NCBI GenBank assembly: GCA_964017155.1
Contig: OZ024856.1
Coordinates: 5,444,813 to 5,508,812, forward strand
Length of the DNA: 64,000 bases
Direction: 5' to 3'
DNA from: Oasisia sp. SBJ-2009
Lineage: Eukaryota > Annelida > Polychaeta > Sabellida > Siboglinidae
The notes below the pieces were generated by a model that made no database searches, was not told where the DNA came from, and saw only the letters and a list, made by a program, of their open reading frames with translations. Positions 36,520-52,592 of this stretch are shown piece by piece; the stretch's first letter is position 1; each line of letters begins with the position of its first letter. The translations under genes and the position numbers were made by a program.

Positions 36520-37860
36520 CGTTGTTTGCTGGGTAATTTACCCTCTGATAATATTATTATATATTCCACAACATCAGTAATAATTATTCTCTGAAAATAT
36601 TGCTGCTGTTCATGGACTGGACTGACAATTCAACGAAGCCCAAACCAGATTTTCCACTATGTATAAAATTACAATCTCCTAGACATTGATCACAACCAAA
36701 GTTACCAATACATCAAGCCCGGACACGGCCAATACAGCTTCTTTCCCCAAACAATAGCACAGTGGAACAGACGGATCCGAACGGACTGCCATCTAATGCA
36801 TTATCCCCAACAACTTGGACGCCTTCAAAGTTCAAGGGTGCGTTGCAGGATATTAACCTAACAACTGCATCCTTCAGGCACCCCTCTGATAATATTATTA
36901 TATATTCCACAACATCAGTAATAATTATTCTCTGAAAATATTGCTGCTGTTCATGGACTGGACTGACAATTCAACGAAGCCCAAACCAGATTTTCCACTA
37001 TGTATAAAATTACAATCTCCTAGACATTGATCACAACCAAAGTTACCAATACATCAAGCCCGGACACGGCCAATACAGCTTCTTTCCCCAAACAATAGCA
37101 CAGTGGAACAGACGGATCCGAACGGACTGCCATCTAATGCATTATCCCCAACAACCTGGACGCCTTCAAAGTTCAAGGATGCGTTGCAGGATATTAACCT
37201 AACAACTGCATCCTTCAGGCACCTCCAACACACAACCCCCCGCGTTGTTTGCTGGGTAATTTACCCTCTGGTAATATTATTATATATTCCACAACATCAG
37301 TAATCATTATTCTCTGAAAATATTGCTGCTGTTCATGGTGTGGACTGACAATTCAACGAAGCCCAAACCAGATTTTCCACTATGTATAAAATTACAATCT
37401 CCTAGACATTGATCACAACCAAAGTTACCAATACATCAAGCCCGGACACGGCCAATACAGCTTCTTTCCCCAAACAATAGCACAGTGGAACAGACGGATC
37501 CGAACGGACTGCCATCTAATGCATTATCCCCAACAACCTGGACGCCTTCAAAGTTCAAGGGTGCGTTGCAGGATATTAACCTAACAACTGCATCCTTCAG
37601 GCACCTCCAACACACAACCCCCCGCACCCCCTCCCCCCCCCCCCTCCTTCTTCTTTCGAATACCGCCTAGCTTCAACAGAACATGCTGATGCTTTTTCCA
37701 ATCCACCCCACCATAATCCCTTATTCCCAAGCACAAACTCTTATTCCACTTCCAGATAACACGAAGCCAGCCATCCTGAAACCGACCAACCAGACTAGCG
37801 GTGTTGCACCATAAAAGAGCATAATCAGAAATAAACAACAATTTTCGAGCCATTTCACGA
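36520..37860 (+). mobile_element. LINE-C 3' relic with internal triplication
   Basis: The plus strand encodes a degenerate C-terminus of a CR1-like reverse transcriptase (GALQDINLTTASFRHLQ, ending before a C-rich tract), followed by a 3' UTR at about 37625-37860. The same UTR and C-terminus occur in reverse at 51.35-52.33 kb. The coding segment is present three times in tandem. Frameshifts show it is inactive. Confidence 0.82.
36541..37624 (+). repeat. Three tandem copies of a 341-382 bp LINE-C segment
   Basis: Copies start at 36541, 36882 and 37264 (CCCTCTGATAAT or CCCTCTGGTAAT). They are nearly identical. The first copy lacks a 41-bp joint (CTCCAACACACAACCCCCCG plus TTGTTTGCTGGGTAATTTA-type sequence) present between copies 2 and 3. 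The near identity implies recent tandem duplication. Confidence 0.93.
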
Positions 37861-38617
37861 ACGTGAATTTTGGTATTTCTACTAACATCTGGTTGGCTTT
37901 ATATTTACCTTTTTCGAGCGTGTTGTGGATCTTATTACAAATTTATTTGAAATATTATGCAAACATTCGTCAGATAGTGAAATTGTAACTATAAACATGC
38001 GGTATTTCGCACATGTTTCATCACCTTTTCACGCTGCGAGTTGGACGGTGGCACACCGGGCGATAAAAGGACAAAAAGGAACGAGTGAAAGAAAATAGGC
38101 GCGCGTTAAGTTGGTCACTGTATCAAACCGATACAACGCTTGTTTTTTGTTGTTTTCATTTTCTTTGACCGTCTTACCAGTTGTAGTGTGCTTATTGCAC
38201 AAACAAATGTATCATTAATTCTAAAGATTATTATAATTACTGTAAAAAGACCGACCATTTGTTATCTTTTGATAAATCACTTTTTGGTTGGTGAAAATGT
38301 AATGACGAATTGTTTACCTCACAAGAATCATCTTTGCCTTTGGTCTTTGTCTTTGGTCTTTGACTTGTGTGTATACTACAGCCTCCACACAGCCCCTTCT
38401 TCATACTTGTGTAGTGGATAATGTGAAGGATGCATGAAGGTAAATTTGGAGGGAAAAAAAATTTGTAGTCACTCCTGTTGGGTAACGACCTTCCTTGGAA
38501 TTACACAAGCTCGCAATACTTGAATTAGGGAATTTGAGCGACATGGTGAATGACAGCACTGCAATTATTATAAACAATGAGCGGTTAAATACTAACATTC
38601 ATTAAAACTAACATTAA
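37861..38617. other. Candidate BRF1 upstream/promoter region
   Basis: No gene recognised. A CpG-containing stretch near 38025-38115 could be a BRF1 promoter or non-coding first exon on the minus strand. This is inference only. Confidence 0.25.
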
Positions 38618-41452
38618 TTCGACACACCTATAGACTGTCGTATACGTATTGCTTCCTTTAATGCGAGAAGCATACGGAACAGTTCACTTGATTTGATTAA
38701 CATTTTAACTGCATGTGATATACTTGCTGTGCAAGAACATTGGCTTCCCAAACAGAGCCTTTCATATATTAATTCTTTGCACTCTGACTTCAGTGCTAGG
38801 GGCATTAGCTCCATCGATTATGGTGATGGCTTCAGTGGTCGTCCTCACGGTGGTCTTTGTTTTTTATGGCGAAGATCACTTGACCCATCCATCGAAATTT
38901 TGGTTTATGACGACGAGAAAAGACTTCTTGGTCTAAAAATCACTACTTTTAATGCCACAATTCTTGTTCTTAATGTATATCTACCATATCAGAGCGATGA
39001 TAATGTTGATGAATATCAAGCTATTTTAGGCAAGATCCAAGCCATAACTGACTCATTTGATTCAAGTAATATTTTTATTGTTGGAGACTTTAATGCTGAT
39101 TTAATCAAGACTAGCTTATTTTCACCATTTCTAAATTCTTTTATTAGTGAATGCCACTTTATCCCAAGTGACATTAAGTATCTTCCCCCCGATTCGTTTA
39201 CATATGTTAGTGACGCCCATGGCTCTAGGAGCTGGCTGGATCATGTGCTTTGCACCCACTCCAGTCACTCATCTGTCTCTGATATGGTAATTAATTATGA
39301 CTGTGTCTCTTCGGATCATTTTCCTCTATCGTTTACCATTTCTATCAAATTACTACCCACTTCTGAATCATCCACTACGCAACAAACTTGTAAGCCCAGT
39401 CCCATGTGGGATTGTGCTTCCTCCCATGACCTTCTCAACTATTACAACAATTCTGGTTCTCTTTTATCCGGCATTGACGTACCACATGCTGCTCTAAGTT
39501 GTACCAATCCTAACTGCCATGATGTAGCCCATCAGCTGCTCTTGTGCAAATTTTATAATGATATCATACATTCTCTTACGGATGCTTCCGATGTCATTCC
39601 TACTAAAACGTATAACACATCCCGAAAATTCAATGTTCCTGGTTGGAACGACCTAGTCAGGGACTCTCATCAAGCTGCCAGAGAAACTGTTCTCATCTGG
39701 CGGTCTGCTGGGAGTCCGAGACATGGTTCTTTGTATGACTTAATGAAAATTAAACGTGCCCAGTTTAAACGCAACAAAAGACATTGCGAAAAAAATGCTG
39801 AATCTCTTAAAGCGGAGCGACTAGCTTCCAATCTGAGCAGCCATGATTTAAAAAACTTTTGGAAGGGCATCAAACAAGCAAACAATGCCAGGTTACCTAA
39901 CCCCAGTAATGTTGGAGGTGCCTGTGGTGCTGAAAACGTCAGAAATATGTGGCTTCAACATTACCAATCACTGCTTAACTCTGTACCCGAGTCTACTGTT
40001 CACATTCATAAGATTGACATGTATTGTAGCAATATTCAACTTAGCGACAATATGGTTGTTAAAGTTAAAGAACTACAAGAATTAATAATTGCTATGCCTG
40101 TTGGTAAAGCCTGTGGCTATGACCATATCAGTAATGAACATTTTAAGTATGCTAACGAAAAACTACATATTCTTATGTCTTTGTTGTATAGCAGTCTGTT
40201 AATACATGGTTTTTTACCTGATACTATGATGACAACAATCATAGCTCCTATCATTAAAAATAAATCTGGTGATTTGTCAGACAATAATAACTATAGACCC
40301 ATTGCCCTTGCCACAGTAGCTAGCAAACTATTTGAATCATTAATATTATCCAGGGCTATCCCATTTCTCATTACATGTGACAATCAATTTGGATTTAAAA
40401 AGCATCACTCTACTGAGATGCTCATATTTCTGTTAAAAGAACTTTTTCGAAACTATATTGCTAATGGGTCTTCTATGTATGTTACTATGTTGGATGCCTC
40501 CAAAGCCTTCGACAAAGTTAACCACAGCAAGCTATTTGGTAAATTAATTGATCGTGGCTGTCCAGCTTTTATTGTACGCATTCTATACCACTGGTACGGT
40601 ACCCAACAACTTACCATCAGATGGTGTCAGGGATTTTCTAGCTTTTTTACTGTTTCCAATGGTGTTAAACAGGGTGGAATCCTTTCCCCCCATCTTTTCA
40701 ATGTGTACATGGACGACTTAAGCGTTAATCTAAACAAATTATATATTGGTTGTCTTTATGCTGGCACCTTAATCAACCACTTGATGTATGCTGATGACCT
40801 CTGTATTTTTTCTCCCAGTGTTGCTGGTTTGAGAAAACTTACTGATTGTTGTGCCAAGTATGGCGAATTGTTCAATATTACTTATAATGCCAAGAAGTCC
40901 TTTTGTATGGTTATTGACAACCAATCCCAGGACAGGAAACATTTTCATTGTATCCATCTCGATAACCATCCATTACCTTATACTACAAAATGTAAATATC
41001 TTGGTCATATAATCAACAATAACCTGACTGATGATGACGACATAGCCAGACAAAAAAGATGCCTTTATGCCCAAGCCAATGTATTAGCTCGAAAATTTTG
41101 TCTTTGTAATATTTCTACCAAAATTATTTTATTTCAAGCATACTGTGCTCCTATGTATACTTCTAGTCTTTGGTGCACATTCAAAAAATATAGCCTCAAA
41201 AGCATTACTGTCGCATACAATAATAGCCTCAGAATTTTACTAAACTTACCCCCAAGATGTAGTGCAAGTTTTATGTTTGCCACCAACTATATTAAATCCT
41301 TCAATGAACGCATTCGTTCATCAATATTCAGTCTTTTATGTCGTCTTCATCAGTCAGATAATATCCTTTTTATTAATTACCTTCATACCGACATTCATTT
41401 TAAGAGCCATTTGTACTCATACTGGAGGTCTTTATTGTACACATGTCATTAG
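38618..41452 (+). CDS. LINE-B ORF2: endonuclease / reverse transcriptase
   Basis: The frame is open from 38618 to the TAG at 41450-41452 (about 944 codons) with no internal stop. There is no credible start; the endonuclease fold begins at once (RIRIASFNARSIRNSS), so the 5' part including any ORF1 is missing. Endonuclease motifs: LAVQEHWLP, IVGDFNADL, SSDHFPLSF. Reverse transcriptase motifs: NNYRPIALATVASKLFE, MLDASKAFDKVNH, NGVKQGGILSPHLFNVYMDD and the catalytic YADD at 40787-40798. The C-terminal domain contains Cys residues without an obvious zinc knuckle. It would reverse-transcribe its own RNA at a nicked target if expressed. Confidence 0.9.
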   Translation, partial: FDTPIDCRIRIASFNARSIRNSSLDLINILTACDILAVQEHWLPKQSLSYINSLHSDFSARGISSIDYGDGFSGRPHGGLCFLWRRSLDPSIEILVYDDEKRLLGLKITTFNATILVLNVYLPYQSDDNVDEYQAILGKIQAITDSFDSSNIFIVGDFNADLIKTSLFSPFLNSFISECHFIPSDIKYLPPDSFTYVSDAHGSRSWLDHVLCTHSSHSSVSDMVINYDCVSSDHFPLSFTISIKLLPTSESSTTQQTCKPSPMWDCASSHDLLNYYNNSGSLLSGIDVPHAALSCTNPNCHDVAHQLLLCKFYNDIIHSLTDASDVIPTKTYNTSRKFNVPGWNDLVRDSHQAARETVLIWRSAGSPRHGSLYDLMKIKRAQFKRNKRHCEKNAESLKAERLASNLSSHDLKNFWKGIKQANNARLPNPSNVGGACGAENVRNMWLQHYQSLLNSVPESTVHIHKIDMYCSNIQLSDNMVVKVKELQELIIAMPVGKACGYDHISNEHFKYANEKLHILMSLLYSSLLIHGFLPDTMMTTIIAPIIKNKSGDLSDNNNYRPIALATVASKLFESLILSRAIPFLITCDNQFGFKKHHSTEMLIFLLKELFRNYIANGSSMYVTMLDASKAFDKVNHSKLFGKLIDRGCPAFIVRILYHWYGTQQLTIRWCQGFSSFFTVSNGVKQGGILSPHLFNVYMDDLSVNLNKLYIGCLYAGTLINHLMYADDLCIFSPSVAGLRKLTDCCAKYGELFNITYNAKKSFCMVIDNQSQDRKHFHCIHLDNHPLPYTTKCKYLGHIINNNLTDDDDIARQKRCLYAQANVLARKFCLCNISTKIILFQAYCAPMYTSSLWCTFKKYSLKSITVAYNNSLRILLNLPPRCSASFMFATNYIKSFNERIRSSIFSLLCRLHQSDNILFINYLHTDIHFKSHLYSYWRSLLYTCH

Positions 41453-41700
41453 TATTGTATTTATTTTTTAATCATTTTTAATTTTATTTTATTTTATATT
41501 TATTTTTACAACTTATTTAATTCATTTCCTCATATATTTAGACATAACTTTTTAAATTTTACACTTATATTTTTACGTTGATCTCATTGCTTTGATTGTA
41601 TTATATGTATTGTACTTTTTTTTTTTTTTAATTGTATTTTATGTATACATATATGGACGTCTTGTCTGAAATAAACCTTATTATAAAACATATTTGGATT
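38618..41700 (+). mobile_element. LINE-B non-LTR retrotransposon, 5'-truncated
   Basis: A long intact ORF2 is followed by an A/T-rich 3' UTR that ends near TGTCTGAAATAAACC at about 41664-41680. The sequence differs clearly from LINE-A and LINE-C in its motifs. The clade is uncertain (CR1/L2/I-like range). A similar TGTCTGAAATAAA tail occurs at 52.43 kb. Confidence 0.88.
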
Positions 41701-44069
41701 TTCAATATCTTAAAATAGGTATAATACATAAGAAAAAAATATGAAAACATGTGGCAAACTCCATTTAAAGCCCCCTAACCTAGACTGGGGATGACCCCCT
41801 GCAACATGCCTGGATGTAGAATTGATATAATATATTTATTCAGGATGGCTCAGCTAAATAGCCTCCGAGTATTCATGGTAGAGGTGTGCATTTGGCAGTG
41901 TGGTTTAGGCAACCATGGTAGCATTAACTACTCCAATATTGTTGGGATGTGTTTTGCAGAGCTTCAAGGAGTGGGTGCAAGAGAGGTCAGGTTTGCTAGG
42001 GAGGGAGTAGTGGTTTGAGGTCCAGATAGCTGGATACTGTGCTGTACAAGAACTTACCTCAACGTGTTTAGTTCAGCATCCTGTCCATCACCTGATCTCT
42101 AGATGATTTATTTAGGGAAGTGCAATTTTTTTGTGTGAGTGTAGTGCTTTGATGAGCCTTAACAGTTTGGAAATGAAGGCATTTTGCAGAGCTTCGGGTG
42201 GTGCAACTGGATTTTTTTAGCCTCAGGTAGTTATAATTTCTTGGGAGAATTTCAACAGCTAATCACGCATCCTCAAGATAATGACCTCCCATGAATTATT
42301 GGTAATCCATTCTTTGTTAGTATTGTCACTGGTAGTGGTAGACATAATAGCTGTCACTGGTGTACACAATATCTGTTCATTCGCAAGTGTTATTGTGTGA
42401 TACTGACCTATACACTGTGATTGCACATCATCTCCCATATCTGTCCACACAATGTGCACTTACGTTACTATAGATCTCTGATGGGAGGCAGCTCTTCATA
42501 GTTGCACAGAGCAAGAACAAGAGGGTTTAATATCATGCTCTGCATTACGAGATGCTACCTGCTTAATATATGCAATGCACAATATCTCTCTATGTTTCTC
42601 ACAAAACACTGAGTTAAAACAGCTTTGTGGTATCCATCAGAGCGTTTACTGTTTTCAGTGGAAAATATTAAATACACATTTTCTTGACATGTTCATTCTT
42701 GAAAGATCTACCAAAATGCGCATGCCAGAAGAAACTCTACTTGAACGATTATGGGTGGATCTTCCATTCAGCTTTCATAATAAATAAATAGAAATCATAG
42801 CTGTGCAGTAGGTAACGGCAGTGAAGTTTAGGATTCTATACTAAGTTCGAGAACTAATTAATATAACCTAAGTCCTGAAATAAGCTTTGCATCAATAAAG
42901 CATTTTACCACAAACCAACTGCATAATGTTTGGAGGTTCCGGGTTCTCAATAAATGGAGGATCATCACAAATGGTAACTTTTAATTCAACATGGTTAAAA
43001 CTGTAACAGTGCATATCTTAACAAATCCGTGTTTGCAATCGAAGATCCAGGTATGAGCTTCCTTCTGTTGTTGCAGAGAGTTGAGTCGGCCACGAAACAA
43101 GCACAGTGAACTGACAGGCCAGACCAGACCAGACCAGACCAGACCAGACCAGACCAGACCAGACCATCCACTACGGCTAGCCACCGTTTACACGCACACG
43201 CATGTCGTAAAATGCACCTTTATGTATCGTGAACATCGCGAAATCCATGATAAAAATCGCTGTTAAAATGCTATCGATAATATAAAACAACTTAAACTAC
43301 TTGAACAGGTGCAGTGTTTACGTAGCACATGCTCTACAGCCACTGACCAAGAACTCACCACTTGACCGGCGTCCAAACAGACAAACCCAGCACGTTAGTG
43401 GTACAGACTTTCTTTGAATGCAACCAGCGAAACAAAGTTAACATGATACGCTCAGTTGTATCGCTGGCGACAACTGGGGCCCTGACAAATCAGCACGAGA
43501 TATTTCCTTTATATTGCCTGCCCACCAGCCGCATTTAGTCTGCTGCAAAATGTCTGCATCCACCATTTTAAAGACTGCCTCTCTTCGAGTTTCCCGGGTT
43601 TGTTCTCGACAATCTAGCCGAGAGATATATCCAACTGGCAATAAATTAAATTCGAACTCCGCACGAGTCACTTTCGAACATACTGGAAATATACACAATC
43701 GGTTGCCAAGTAGACCGCTTCACTGCTATGGCGTGGCTCCAAGTGTTCAGAACAGCGACATGTGTCTCTGCGAGTGTGCTGCTGCGGTTAAAAATAACTT
43801 TTATCGCTACATATAGTGGATGTGCGTGCGGTCAGCAGTTTCATGAAAATCAACAAAATCAAAAGGTCTGGCCGCTCCCTAACAAGACCGCAACTTGCAT
43901 AACGAGTGTGTGTGTGACGGAGGATCACATCGTCCATTGACATTACATCAGTGTCAGTGCGAGGTTCATAGACACCGCTGGCTGCCACACCTCTACTGTG
44001 GCTAGCGTTTCGTTTTTATCGACGTCTGTGTGTCAACGACGTGCAGTGTCACCATCGCGTCCCGCTCGA
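41701..44069. other. Region downstream of PP1 gene, no clear gene
   Basis: Probably includes the PP1 3' UTR on the minus strand. The only notable plus-strand frame is an 88-codon one from ATG 43550, whose N-terminus (MSASTILKTASLRVSRVCSR) looks like a mitochondrial presequence. I have no further exon for it. Confidence 0.3.
43119..43168. repeat. (AGACC)n pentanucleotide repeat
   Basis: About ten copies of AGACC. Confidence 0.96.
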
Positions 44070-50010
<5,941 letters not shown>

Positions 50011-50026
50011 ATTGTCGATTGGTATA

Positions 50027-50056
50027 TGACGTCAATAGAAAAAATACTGCGCATGC
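50027..50056 (-). promoter_or_regulatory. CRE and NRF1-like sites upstream of PP1 start
   Basis: A palindromic CRE (TGACGTCA, 50027-50034) and an NRF1-type TGCGCATGC (50048-50056) lie 17 and 38 bp upstream of the ATG. Both are common in metazoan housekeeping promoters. The close spacing implies a very short 5' UTR or dispersed initiation. Confidence 0.45.
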
Positions 50057-50059
50057 TTC

Positions 50060-51349
50060 GCAACGACGGGCGTGTGTAATCGAATAGATACCGAGCAGAT
50101 TTCCGTAATTATTCAAGTTATAACAAATTTGAAGTTTGATTGCAAAATATAATATGTCTGCTACTGTTAGTACATTCGATCTCCAATAACACATTTGAAA
50201 ACCCGAAGTTTTAATGGTAACTACTTTTACCAGTGTGCCTCAATGTCTAACATAAAGTTGCTATATAATGTTGCAAGGATGATAGCATTTGACAGATAGG
50301 ATAGGGTGGGGCATAACGTACCCTTTTGGGAGCAAATTTGTATTTTACATATTTACGCGTCGGATTAGCGGTCGAAACAAGGGAAGAGGTACGGGGCTAA
50401 ACTAAATATATTGGTGGTAGCTAGGAGATAGGATTAACCCCCTGAAATTTAAGGAAGGAGGTGCATTTTGTGCTGTACATTTTTGAAATAATTATGGTGA
50501 TCGAGTTGGAATATGCTTGTTCAAGCTTTTCTAAAACCTTCATACAATTAATGTTATGAATTATTAAAAAAAACTCCACCTTATATAGCCCTATTATAGA
50601 TATAGTCCTGTGAAATTTGGGCTGGACTTGGAATAATTATATGCATAATAATCATAGTTGGGTCGATCTCCCTCTTTCTTCGACCATGCAGACCATCGAA
50701 ATGCTTATAATTATTGGTGTAAGTTAAAAATTATGTCTACAAATACGCAATAATAATATTATTTTTAGCAGTCATAAAGCTCAAGTATTTGTTATGCTAT
50801 GAAGGTGGCAAATATCATGCACATTGTAGGAAACTTGAATAAATGGTCATTATAATAATTGATACTTTGTGTGATGAAGCTGATATAGCAAAAACTTATT
50901 AATATTATTATATAAATAAAAATAATAATTTAATATCCTGCTGTTGTAACAATTAATACATAACAATACGTATTTGTGCTAACTGCTGGTTATAAATATA
51001 GAAAACTGTAATTTTTGCATTTTCGTTGTATCTTACAATAACACAGAATTAACCTGTCTATAAAAGTTAGAGCGATCGAGCAATTTAATTTAACTTTACT
51101 TTGGTACTGTACCGTGTGTTTACCATTCAGGTTGGAAGTTGTATAATCTATAATTATCTGAACATATATTTATAGTTTAATATGCAGTTTGCCTATTTTT
51201 ATTAACGTAATTACTCTTAACAGTTTATATGTATTGCGTACTGCATTACACAGAACATTGATAGACCATACGTGCACCTATAGATAGGTCATAATTATAA
51301 GTAATATTTTATAGTTTTCTGATTCTGATGATTTGTAGTACAAAACCCC
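50060..51349. other. PP1-NOVA intergenic, AT-rich
   Basis: No gene, RNA or repeat family recognised. Confidence 0.35.
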
Positions 51350-52330
51350 TACTGGGGCATCACACACTATAGTGAGGGTGGTTGGTTTCAGGATGGTTGG
51401 CTTCATGTTATCTGGAAGTGGAATAAGCTAGAGTATGTGTGCTTGGGAATGTGGAATTAGGATGGGGTGGGTGGGGAAAAGTACAATTTAATGTTGGGGG
51501 ATGATGTGGATGTGGTACGGATGGGATGTGGAGGGGGGCTGGGGTGGTGGGGTACTATGTTGTGTATTAGAGGTGCCTCAAGGGTGCAGTTGTCAGGTTA
51601 ATATCCTGCAATGCACCCTTGAAGGCGTCAAGATTGTTGTGGGTAAACACGTTAGGTGGAAGTTTGTTCCACTGGGCTATTGTTCGGGGGAAAAAACTGT
51701 ATTTATAATAGTTGTGAGAGGTGGATATTTGTCTGTATTTGTGTGGGTGGTTGGATCTTGTTTGGCTGTGTCCGGGTATGAGGTATTGATTGGGATTGAT
51801 GTCTACAAGATTGTTGGTAATTTTGTACAGTGTGCAAAGTCTGGCCTCAGCCCTCCTCTGGTCCAGCTAGGGTTGGCCAGGAGAGGGCAGAGGCCAAGAT
51901 GCATCCAGATGTCTCCCAGCTGTAATTGTGGGCCACGAATCTTGCTGCCCGGTGCTGGACCCCACCCCCTCTAGATGGTTGATATTTCGGATGGTATATG
52001 GGTCCCACACCGGGCAGCAGTACTCGAGGTGTGGGCGGACCAGACTCCTATAGGCATATATCTTGATGGATTGTGGGATAGATTTTAGGTTTCTTTTAAT
52101 AAATCCAAGTTTGCTATTTGCCTTATTTACTATTTTGTTGATGTGTGGATTCCAGGAGAGGTTGTTTGATATATCTATGCCAAGGTGGGTTGCTACTGAT
52201 ACTGCGCTGAGTGGTTCGTCATGTATTGTGTATGGGTGATTTAGATCTGGTGATGTGCATAATTTCGCATTTGGATGGGTTGAAAGTCATTTGCCATGTT
52301 TTTTCCCAGTCAGTTAGTCTGTCAAGGTTT
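51350..52330 (-). mobile_element. LINE-C 3' relic, antisense
   Basis: The minus strand encodes a degenerate C-terminal part of a CR1-like reverse transcriptase: LTDWEKTWQMTFNPSKCEIM, YLGIDISNNLSWNPHINKI, SLVRPHLEYCCPVWDPY and FFPRTIAQWNKLPPN, ending ALQDINLTTAPLRHL, with stops and frameshifts. Beyond it lies the same 3' UTR seen at 37.6-37.8 kb (GGTTTCAGGATGGTTGGCTT). The plus-strand 157-codon open frame here is an antisense artefact. Confidence 0.85.
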
Positions 52331-52369
52331 CGTTTAATTGATAATTATCGATATTCATTTTAATGACTA

Positions 52370-52445
52370 GACGTGTTTATTTACTTTATTATTGATGTAC
52401 TCTTTGTTAGTATGTACCTTGGTGTCTGAAATAAATATTTATTAA
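52370..52445 (+). mobile_element. LINE-type 3' tail relic
   Basis: Ends GTGTCTGAAATAAATATTTATT, close to the end of LINE-B at 41.67 kb. Only the terminal tail is recognisable. Confidence 0.4.
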
Positions 52446-52592
52446 CATGTTGCATAGAACTGATACAACAAAAATTCGAATTTGCTATTGTACCGATTCG
52501 CTCATTTGTACATGCTTGCCCTGCATGCTAAAAAATAGGTCACGAAGGACACCGATAACTGGAGAAACGGCGGCATGAACGTAAACTAACGA

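Noticed and set aside
36713..37627. Minus-strand frames ending in ERSCIGRVRA
   Set aside because: Antisense to the triplicated LINE-C segment; the coding direction is plus.
51501..51974. 157-codon plus-strand frame
   Set aside because: It is antisense to a CR1-like reverse transcriptase remnant whose motifs are readable on the minus strand.
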